Shown in pieces: positions 6,373 to 12,073 of a stretch of DNA of 12,073 nucleotides. The stretch spans positions 1 through 12,073 of the forward strand of contig NZ_CAMLHF010000171.1 in the NCBI RefSeq assembly GCF_946479715.1, read 5' to 3'. Position numbers and translations under genes: made by a program. The notes under the pieces were generated by a model, which worked only from the letters and a program-made list of their open reading frames with translations, was not told the DNA's origin and ran no database searches. The stretch comes from an uncultured Pedobacter sp. (GTDB lineage: Bacteria; Bacteroidota; Bacteroidia; Sphingobacteriales; Sphingobacteriaceae). The first letter of the stretch is position 1, and each line of letters begins with the position of its first letter.

Positions 6373-7584
6373 TTAACGTCCAAATCTGAAGAAATGAGAC
6401 AGAATATTTGGCCTTCCCTCCATTATTTCAATAATCATATCCATTCCCATTACTGAAAAAGTAATCCCGTTGCCCCCAAAACCGAGCAAAAAGTGGCTTT
6501 TAGGGTATTTAGGGTGCATTCCTATATATGGCAAACCATCTTTGGTTTCACCAAAAGTGCCAGCCCAGCAAAAGTCCTCAACGAATGAACTACCAGGTAA
6601 ATATTTTTTTAACGTTTTTTCCAATCTCTCCTTTTTTCTGCTCAAAAGCAGATCTCTTCGAATTGCATTTTTAAAATTCTCATCTTCCCCACCAACAAGA
6701 AATCTTCCATCAGCCGTTGTTCGCATATATAAATATGGAGAATCTGTATTCCAAAACAAGGTTTTTTCGTAGACCTCAGGATGTAAATCCTGTTTTTCAC
6801 TAACCATCGCATAGGTACTTTTCAATTGCACAATCTTATCAGAAAGCATATTTTGAGTTTCATATCCCGTGCAATAAACAATATGTTTTGCAGATATTTC
6901 AGCTCCGGTACTTAGCTGAACCTTTACCGCATCCTTTTCATATTTTACTTTTTTCAATTCAGTTTTATCGAACACCTTTAATCCTCTCTCTGAGTTATAG
7001 TGCAACAAGTCGTGGGTCAAACAAAAAGCATCCACACTACCCCCATCTGCAGAAAGAATTGCTCCTTCGGCCACAATGCCATAAATAGCCTTTACTTCTT
7101 TTTTATCTAGCCAGCTCACATCGATACCTGCCATTTTGCGTGCTTCATACTCCTGCTTTAGCCATTTAACATCCCTACTATTTGCTGCAAAATAAAGTGA
7201 TTCCTTTTTTTCAAACCCGCATGATGATTTAATCTCTTTCACCAGATTCTCCAGTTTATAAATGGAATCCCTGCAAGCAAGATAGCTCGCAATAGCACCA
7301 TGCTCTCCTATCAATTCTTTTAATTTATATAGCGGCACGTCAATTTCATATTGCAGCATGGAGGTAGTTGCCGAAGTACTGCCGTTAGCGATCTCTCTTT
7401 TATCTATCAATATCGTTTCATAGCCCTTAGCTATGCAGGCGTGCGCCATTAAGGCTCCGGTAATCCCCCCGCCAACAATCAGCACCTCACAGTTCGTATC
7501 TGTCCTTAAAGAGGGATAAGAATGCATTATTCCATTTTTTACCAGCCAAAATGGCTCATTTGAGCGAACATCCATAAGTTTCAA
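6373..7584 (-). CDS. FAD-dependent oxidoreductase of the DAO (glycine/D-amino acid oxidase) family
   Basis: This 403-residue protein has an N-terminal Rossmann FAD site, CEVLIVGGGITGALMAH (32-48), with the GxGxxG glycines 38, 40 and 43 and the ribose-binding Asp61 in LIDKREIANGST. The C-terminal LPYIGMHP ... LGFGGNGITFSVMGMDMI is the second FAD-contact region typical of the DAO fold (YgaF, OrdL, ThiO, DadA relatives). It would oxidise an amine, amino acid or hydroxy acid, but nothing here fixes the substrate. No Rieske domain, signal peptide or membrane segment is visible, so it is probably cytoplasmic. A second in-frame ATG lies three codons in. It is on the same strand as the arg operon but 347 bp upstream of it, with the arg promoter between, so it is probably a separate unit. 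It diverges from the M28 peptidase gene. Confidence 0.85.
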   Translation of the reverse strand: MKLMDVRSNEPFWLVKNGIMHSYPSLRTDTNCEVLIVGGGITGALMAHACIAKGYETILIDKREIANGSTSATTSMLQYEIDVPLYKLKELIGEHGAIASYLACRDSIYKLENLVKEIKSSCGFEKKESLYFAANSRDVKWLKQEYEARKMAGIDVSWLDKKEVKAIYGIVAEGAILSADGGSVDAFCLTHDLLHYNSERGLKVFDKTELKKVKYEKDAVKVQLSTGAEISAKHIVYCTGYETQNMLSDKIVQLKSTYAMVSEKQDLHPEVYEKTLFWNTDSPYLYMRTTADGRFLVGGEDENFKNAIRRDLLLSRKKERLEKTLKKYLPGSSFVEDFCWAGTFGETKDGLPYIGMHPKYPKSHFLLGFGGNGITFSVMGMDMIIEIMEGRPNILSHFFRFGR

Positions 7585-7635
7585 TTAATCAAACTATAAC
7601 AATCTTGTTTGATATGTGTTTTAGGTTCACAAAAT

Positions 7636-7656
7636 TTAAACTTTATGTAAGTTTAA
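7636..7656. promoter_or_regulatory. Inverted repeat in the divergent intergenic region (possible operator)
   Basis: TTAAACTT (7636-7643) and AAGTTTAA (7649-7656) form a perfect 8-bp dyad around TATGT, inside the 102-bp gap (7585-7686) shared by the divergent oxidoreductase and peptidase genes. Its centre is about 40 bases before the peptidase ATG. It could be a regulator-binding site or a short hairpin in the peptidase leader. All arms are AT-rich, so chance is a real alternative. I found no convincing promoter match for either gene in the gap. Confidence 0.3.
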
Positions 7657-7686
7657 GCCTATATTGAATTTTCCTTTGAGGTTATC

Positions 7687-8835
7687 ATGAAAAAGTATTT
7701 CTTAATATTATTTCTTTTTATTGCAGGACCTGCACTTCCGCAGGATGTTCGCAATGCTCGTAAATTGGTAAATCAGCTCACTTCAAAAGCCCTGTGGGGA
7801 AGAGGATATACCAATAACGGAATGGCAAAGGCCGCAGATCTGATTAGCTCAGCTTTTAAGGCTTACGGTCTGACCCCAATGAGCGGAACAGATTTTAAAC
7901 AGCAATTCTCTTTCCCTGTAAATACCTATCCGGGAAAAATGCAGGTTATCATTAATGGCAAAAAACTTAGCCCCGGCAAAGATTTTATTGTAATGCCCCA
8001 AAGTATTGGGAAAACAGCCGAAGGAAAATTTGAACAAAAAGACAGCATTACTTTTGCCGACGCCAACCAGCGGGTTATCGCCGTACTTAAAGATAAACTT
8101 ACCTGGTCTGTTGCTCCTGAGCAAGGCGATTTCACTGGCATAGAAATAAAAAAAAATGCCATCAAAGGGCATCCCCTTAATTTTCAAATCAATATTGAAA
8201 ATGCCTTTATACCTGAATTTAATACCTCCAACATCTGCGGGGTAGTAAAAGGTACCTCTAAACCAGATTCCGTCCTGGTTATTACGGCTCACTACGATCA
8301 CTTGGGCGGCATGGGCAGCAAAACCTATTTCCCCGGGGCTAATGACAATGCCAGTGGTGTTTCCTTTTTACTATCTCTGGCAAAATACTACGCAACCAAT
8401 CCACAGCCTTACACAATGGCATTTATTTGCTTTGCCGGTGAAGAAGCTGGGCTATTAGGATCCAAGTATTTTACTGATCATCCATTACTTCCTCTAGAAA
8501 AAATCAGGTTTTTAATTAATGTTGATATGGTCGGGACTGGCGAAACAGGTATTACAGTAGTAAATGCAACCATCCATCCAAAGGAATTTTCTTTGCTAAA
8601 TCAGCTTAATGATAAAAACCAATACCTCCCAAAAATCAACTCAAGAGGTAAAGCTGCAAACAGCGACCACTACTTTTTTACCGAGAAAAACGTTCCTGCC
8701 TTCTTTATCTATACCACCGGGGGCATCAATGCATACCATGATATTTATGACCGGCCTAAAACCCTTCCCTTAACAGAATATCAGGATCTGTTTAAGCTCT
8801 TTGTTGACTTCAATGCGGCATTAATGAATAAATAA
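7687..8835 (+). CDS. Exported M28-family zinc aminopeptidase/peptidase
   Basis: This 382-residue protein starts with a lysine pair and a hydrophobic stretch (MKKYFLILFLFIAGPALPQ), a likely Sec signal peptide of about 19-20 residues, so it probably acts in the periplasm or at the cell surface. There is no clear lipobox cysteine. The M28 metal site is complete: His202 in TAHYDHLGG, Asp220 in GANDNASG, the general base Glu252 and ligand Glu253 in AGEEAGLLGS, Asp280 in NVDMVG, and His351 in AYHDIYDRP. SDHYFF (326-331) is also a family feature. Residues 80-180 before the catalytic core look like the inserted PA-like region seen in many M28 enzymes. The family cleaves N-terminal residues from peptides or releases amino acids; the specific substrate is unknown. 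It runs divergently from the oxidoreductase and 75 bp ahead of the ybaB-like gene. Confidence 0.93.
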   Translation: MKKYFLILFLFIAGPALPQDVRNARKLVNQLTSKALWGRGYTNNGMAKAADLISSAFKAYGLTPMSGTDFKQQFSFPVNTYPGKMQVIINGKKLSPGKDFIVMPQSIGKTAEGKFEQKDSITFADANQRVIAVLKDKLTWSVAPEQGDFTGIEIKKNAIKGHPLNFQINIENAFIPEFNTSNICGVVKGTSKPDSVLVITAHYDHLGGMGSKTYFPGANDNASGVSFLLSLAKYYATNPQPYTMAFICFAGEEAGLLGSKYFTDHPLLPLEKIRFLINVDMVGTGETGITVVNATIHPKEFSLLNQLNDKNQYLPKINSRGKAANSDHYFFTEKNVPAFFIYTTGGINAYHDIYDRPKTLPLTEYQDLFKLFVDFNAALMNK

Positions 8836-8880
8836 GCGCTATTTTTCATTTTATTGGCTTTACTTTAAACCAAATTCCTT

Positions 8881-8888
8881 TAATTTCG
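8881..8888 (+). promoter_or_regulatory. Possible -7 promoter element for the YbaB/hydrolase pair
   Basis: TAATTTCG matches the Bacteroidota -7 consensus TAnnTTTG at all but one fixed base and lies 23 bases before the ATG at 8911. A TTG-like -33 element (TTGG, about 23 bases upstream) is present, but the spacing is longer than usual. No terminator is visible between the peptidase stop (8835) and this site, so read-through from the peptidase gene is also possible. Confidence 0.33.
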
Positions 8889-8910
8889 TTTTATAATAAA
8901 AACAACACTT

Positions 8911-9216
8911 ATGTTCGATAAATTAATGGCAGCCCAACAGAAGGCTGACGAAATAAAGAAAAGACTAGATACAGTCTCTGTTTTTGGAGAAGTTGAAGGT
9001 GGGGCAATACGCGTTACTGCAACTGCAAACAAGGCGATCACAGCAGTAGAGATAAGCGAAGAATTCCATAAACAGGCAGATCGAGAAGAACTTGAAGAAT
9101 TATTATTAACAGCTATCAATAAGGCCTTAACACAAGCAGATCAGGTTAGTGCTACCGAAATGCAGGCAGCAACTAAAGACATGTTAGGCGGATTGGGCGG
9201 AATGTTTGGACAATAA
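8911..9216 (+). CDS. YbaB/EbfC family nucleoid-associated protein
   Basis: This 101-residue protein has the YbaB layout: an N-terminal helix (MFDKLMAAQQKADEIKKRL), the central strands EVEGGAIRVTATANKAITAVEISEEF, an acidic helix, and the glycine-rich tail MLGGLGGMFGQ typical of the family. Relatives form dimers that bind DNA and coat the nucleoid; a role in gene regulation has been shown in some species. In many bacteria the gene sits between dnaX and recR, but here it is instead followed by a UPF0173 hydrolase. Its stop codon TAA (9214-9216) overlaps the next start by one base (TAATG), so the two are translationally coupled. Confidence 0.94.
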   Translation: MFDKLMAAQQKADEIKKRLDTVSVFGEVEGGAIRVTATANKAITAVEISEEFHKQADREELEELLLTAINKALTQADQVSATEMQAATKDMLGGLGGMFGQ

Positions 9217-9893
9217 TGAAATATACATATTATGGCCAATCCTGCTTCCTGATAGAAGCCGATGGCAAAAAGTTTCTTTTCGATCCCTTTATCACATATA
9301 ATCCACTTGCTAAGCATATAGACATTAAAAGCATAGAGGCTGATTATATCCTGGTAAGTCACGGGCATGGTGATCATATTGCTGATCTTGTAGAAATTGC
9401 AAACCAAACCAATGCACTTGTTATCGCAATAGCAGAAGTTGCTGATTGGGCTGGCAAACAAGGGATCAAAAATGTCCATGGAATGAACTTTGGAAGCCAA
9501 AACTTTGATTTCGGAAAACTCAGAATGGTGTGGGCTACACATTCAGCAGCCCTTCCTGACGGAACCTGTGGTGGAAATCCTGCAGGGTACGTGCTGAAAC
9601 TTGAAAATAAAACCATCTACTTTGCCGGAGATACTGCGTTAACCATGGAAATGAAACTCCTTGCTGAGCTTTATAACCTGGATTATGCAATTCTGCCAAT
9701 TGGAGGCAATTACACAATGGATGTTGATGATGCCATTATAGCTACAAAATATATTGATTGCGACACTGTAATTGGTGTGCACTACAACACCTTCCCTGTA
9801 ATAGAAATTGATACGGAAGAAGCGCTGGCTAAATTCAAAAGAGAAAATAAAGTGCTTTTATTGCCAGAAATCGGCGAAACCATAGAGCTATAG
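9216..9893 (+). CDS. UPF0173 metal-dependent hydrolase (metallo-beta-lactamase fold)
   Basis: This 225-residue protein matches the UPF0173/YtkL group. The metal site is SHGHGDH (48-54; His49, His51, Asp53, His54), with further ligands His109 in WATHSAALPDG, Asp139 in FAGDTAL and His189 in GVHYNTFP. The opening KYTYYGQSCFLIEADGKKFLFDPFI is the usual beta-sandwich start of UlaG-like proteins. The fold and length (about 225-230 residues) are complete, but the physiological substrate of this family is not established, as far as I know. It is coupled to the YbaB gene by a one-base overlap, and its stop lies two bases before a strong terminator, which closes the transcription unit. Confidence 0.94.
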   Translation: MKYTYYGQSCFLIEADGKKFLFDPFITYNPLAKHIDIKSIEADYILVSHGHGDHIADLVEIANQTNALVIAIAEVADWAGKQGIKNVHGMNFGSQNFDFGKLRMVWATHSAALPDGTCGGNPAGYVLKLENKTIYFAGDTALTMEMKLLAELYNLDYAILPIGGNYTMDVDDAIIATKYIDCDTVIGVHYNTFPVIEIDTEEALAKFKRENKVLLLPEIGETIEL

Positions 9894-9895
9894 AT

Positions 9896-9933
9896 AAAAA
9901 GCCTCGTTGAGGAAATTTCAACGAGGCTTTTTT
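9896..9933. terminator. Bidirectional intrinsic terminator between the hydrolase and polA
   Basis: AAAAAGCCTCGTTGA (9896-9910) pairs perfectly with TCAACGAGGCTTTTT (9918-9932) over a 7-base loop, followed by T residues. Because the stem starts with A's and ends with T's, it can terminate in both directions. It separates two convergent genes, whose stops are at 9893 (plus) and 9946 (minus). Confidence 0.94.
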
Positions 9934-9945
9934 CATAGGCTTAAA

Positions 9946-12027
9946 TTAGTGCGCGGCCAGCCAGTTATCCCCCTCACCTATCTCTACTTCAATTGGAACA
10001 TTAGTTTTAATAGCTGTTTTCATTCTATGAGAAATGATATTTTTCATTGCTTCAACTTCAGATCTAAGCACATCAAAAACCAACTCATCATGCACCTGCA
10101 TGGTCATTTTTGATTGAAGCTTCTGATCCTGTATATCCTTATGAATATTGATCATTGCAACCTTAATCATATCTGCCGCCGAGCCTTGTATTGGCGCATT
10201 TATAGCATTTCGCTCTGCAAAGCCACGTACGGTTTGGTTGGCAGAGTTAATGTCTCTCAGATATCTTCTTCTGCCTAAAATGGTTTCTACAAATCCATTT
10301 TCACGGGCAAAATTCATTGTGTCTGACATGTATTTTTTAATGCCCGGATATTGTTCAAAATACTGCTCAATAATTGCCGCAGCTTCTTTACGAGGAATGC
10401 CAAGATTTTGTGACAAGCCAAAAGCAGATTGGCCGTAAATAATCCCAAAGTTTACTGCTTTTGCATTCCTTCTCTGAGTAGAATCAACCTCTTCTATTGA
10501 AACACCGTACACCTTTGCCGCCGTTGCAGTATGAATATCAATGCCCTTATTAAAGGCATCCAGCATGTTTTCTTCTTTACTGATCTCCGCAATAATGCGA
10601 AGTTCTATCTGAGAATAATCCGCCGAAAGCAAAACATGATCAGCATCCCTTGCAATAAATGCTTTACGCACCTCTCTGCCCCTTTCTGTACGGATAGGAA
10701 TATTCTGCAGGTTTGGATTATTAGAACTTAGTCTTCCGGTTGCAGCAACAGCCTGATTATACGAAGTATGAACACGACCTGTCCTCGGATTAACCAACAA
10801 TGGCAATGCATCAACATAGGTAGACTTTAATTTTTGCAGTTGTCTGAAATCTAAAATATCCTGAACGATATCACTTTTATGGGCAAGCGCCAATAACACA
10901 TCCTCACCGGTTTGATACTGACCTGTCTTTGTTTTTTTTGCTTTAGGATCTAGCTGCAACTTATCAAAAAGAACCTCTCCTAATTGCTTTGGCGAGGCCA
11001 GGTTAAACTTAATACCGCATTTATCATACACATTCTGCTCAAACTTCCTTATGTCCAGTTCCAGCTCTTTAGAATAGTTAATCAAGGTGTCCATATCTAT
11101 CCTAACCCCTTCTTTTTCAATATCTGCAAGCACATAAATTAAAGGATTTTCAACATCAGTGGCAAGCTGTTCTGCATTAAGCTGTTTAAGCATTGGCTTA
11201 AACACATTGGCAAGCTGCAAGGTTATATCTGCATCTTCAGCAGCATAATCTACCACCTGCTCTACGGGAACATCACGCATATTCCCTTGCCCCTTTCCTT
11301 TAGCACCGATAAGCTTGGTTATTGAAATGGGCGAGTAACTAAGATAGTTTTCAGCCAGTACATCCATATTATGACGTGTATCCGGATCAATCAAATAATG
11401 AGCAAGCATGGTATCAAATAACTTTCCTTTTACAGATACACCATACCATTTAAATACAAGCATATCATATTTAATGTTCTGCCCTATTTTGGCTATATTT
11501 TCATTTTCAAGGACAGACCTAAACTCATCCACAATTACCTGAGCATCTTCTCTTTCGGCAGGTACAGGAATATAATACCCTTCCCCTGGCGTTATACTAA
11601 ACGAGATTCCTACCAGATCTGCAAGATTGGCATCCGTTCCTGTTGTTTCTGTATCAAATGAAATGCTTTCTTGCTTTAAAAGCAAGTCCACAAACTCCTT
11701 ACGCAGTTCCGGAGTATCTATTAATTTATAATTATGCTCCGTATTTTCAATAGTCTTAGCGGCAACAGCTTGTTCAAATACTTCCGAAATAACTATTGTA
11801 GTCTTAGTTTTTACCTCAACCTGATCAACCACATTACCAAAAAGATCTATTTGTTGTGATCCTCCTGTTTTACCTTCGGTTACATTAAACCCATCACCAA
11901 AAACACGTTTACCAATTGTTCTGAACTCCAACTCCGCAAACAATGGTTCCAATAATTCCCTGCTTGGTTCTTCAAGCTCTAAGGCCTTTTCATCAAATGG
12001 AACAGGAACATCAAGTATAATGGTGGC
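9946..12027 (-). CDS. polA: DNA polymerase I, 5' end missing at contig edge (exonuclease and polymerase domains)
   Basis: The frame encodes the C-terminal 693 or so residues of DNA polymerase I, used in gap filling, Okazaki processing and repair. Counting from the false start at 12045, the 3'-5' exonuclease is intact: DTETTG (Asp131, Glu133), NIKYD (Asp194) and YAAED (Tyr267, Asp271), so proofreading is likely. The polymerase has motif A SADYSQIELR (Asp476), motif B RRNAKAVNFGIIYG (Arg525, Lys529, Phe533) and motif C VHDELVFD (His652, Asp653, Glu654). The first genuine residues are ATIILDVPVP, which match the E. coli LATIKTDV segment just after the 5' nuclease domain. The N-terminal flap nuclease, roughly 240 residues in this family, is missing only because the contig stops. 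The preceding MCSSD(L) is adapter translation. It converges on the hydrolase gene across the terminator. Confidence 0.97.
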   Translation of the reverse strand, partial: ATIILDVPVPFDEKALELEEPSRELLEPLFAELEFRTIGKRVFGDGFNVTEGKTGGSQQIDLFGNVVDQVEVKTKTTIVISEVFEQAVAAKTIENTEHNYKLIDTPELRKEFVDLLLKQESISFDTETTGTDANLADLVGISFSITPGEGYYIPVPAEREDAQVIVDEFRSVLENENIAKIGQNIKYDMLVFKWYGVSVKGKLFDTMLAHYLIDPDTRHNMDVLAENYLSYSPISITKLIGAKGKGQGNMRDVPVEQVVDYAAEDADITLQLANVFKPMLKQLNAEQLATDVENPLIYVLADIEKEGVRIDMDTLINYSKELELDIRKFEQNVYDKCGIKFNLASPKQLGEVLFDKLQLDPKAKKTKTGQYQTGEDVLLALAHKSDIVQDILDFRQLQKLKSTYVDALPLLVNPRTGRVHTSYNQAVAATGRLSSNNPNLQNIPIRTERGREVRKAFIARDADHVLLSADYSQIELRIIAEISKEENMLDAFNKGIDIHTATAAKVYGVSIEEVDSTQRRNAKAVNFGIIYGQSAFGLSQNLGIPRKEAAAIIEQYFEQYPGIKKYMSDTMNFARENGFVETILGRRRYLRDINSANQTVRGFAERNAINAPIQGSAADMIKVAMINIHKDIQDQKLQSKMTMQVHDELVFDVLRSEVEAMKNIISHRMKTAIKTNVPIEVEIGEGDNWLAAH

Positions 12028-12028
12028 T

Positions 12029-12073
12029 AGATCGGAAGAGCACACGTCTGAACTCCAGTCACTACCACAGATC
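12029..12073 (+). other. Illumina TruSeq adapter with index (not genomic)
   Basis: From 12029 the sequence reads AGATCGGAAGAGC and continues as the standard TruSeq index adapter (34 bases, to 12062). TACCACAG (12063-12070) is at the position of an 8-base sample index, followed by ATC, the start of the P7 flank. This is read-through of a library insert that ended at 12028. It creates the false GTG start and the MCSSDL peptide at the head of the polA frame. Confidence 0.98.

Noticed and set aside
7585..7686. Promoter elements for the divergent oxidoreductase and peptidase genes
   Set aside because: Candidates such as TATAGTTTG or TAGGTTCA have wrong spacing or lack a -33 partner, so I could not support a specific promoter.
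7849..8301. 150-codon open frame on the minus strand inside the peptidase gene
   Set aside because: It lies opposite a complete M28 protein with all metal ligands and its product shows no recognisable domain; a shadow frame.
9141..9717. Minus-strand open frames opposite the UPF0173 hydrolase
   Set aside because: Low-complexity shadow frames without recognisable motifs, opposite a complete protein.
12028..12045. GTG start and MCSSDL N-terminus for polA
   Set aside because: These bases are adapter sequence, not genome.

Overview
The window looks like the edge of a contig from a Bacteroidota genome, probably a member of Sphingobacteriaceae (Pedobacter or Mucilaginibacter type). This rests on protein style, AT-rich intergenic DNA without Shine-Dalgarno sites, TAnnTTTG-like promoter elements, a transcarbamylase of the Bacteroides ArgF' kind, and a 'GTCATCCTGAATTTATTTC'-type palindromic intergenic repeat. 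The genus is inferred, not shown.

The left half (1-6301, all minus strand) is an arginine biosynthesis operon read right to left: a predicted promoter and possible ARG box (about 6261-6324), a possible 44-codon leader ORF with five Arg codons (6122-6256), two small competing stem-loops (6073-6115), a GNAT acyltransferase (candidate N-acylglutamate synthase), argG, argC, a palindromic repeat, argD, argF', argB and the first 36 codons of proC, which runs off the window. The genes overlap or are tightly spaced except at the repeat between argC and argD. Together they cover acylation of glutamate, phosphorylation, reduction, transamination, carbamoylation and argininosuccinate formation. The deacylase (argE-like) and argH are not in the window. 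Val90 in the transcarbamylase suggests that the pathway uses succinylated rather than acetylated intermediates.

The middle holds a DAO-family FAD oxidoreductase (minus) and, divergent from it, an exported M28 zinc peptidase (plus). The 102-bp gap between them contains a perfect 8-bp inverted repeat. Next on the plus strand come a YbaB/EbfC nucleoid-associated protein and a UPF0173 metal-dependent hydrolase that overlap by one base. A strong bidirectional terminator (9896-9933) separates them from polA, which converges from the right.

The right end is not genomic. Positions 12029-12073 are Illumina TruSeq adapter with an apparent 8-base index. The polA reading frame runs into it and gains a false start (GTG at 12045) and a false N-terminus MCSSD(L). 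The real gene is cut by the contig end and lacks its 5' nuclease domain here.

I see no phage, IS, CRISPR, defence or RNA genes. The content is mostly core metabolism. The parts most worth checking are the operon leader, the acylglutamate synthase candidate and the adapter artefact. I found no convincing undescribed multi-gene system.
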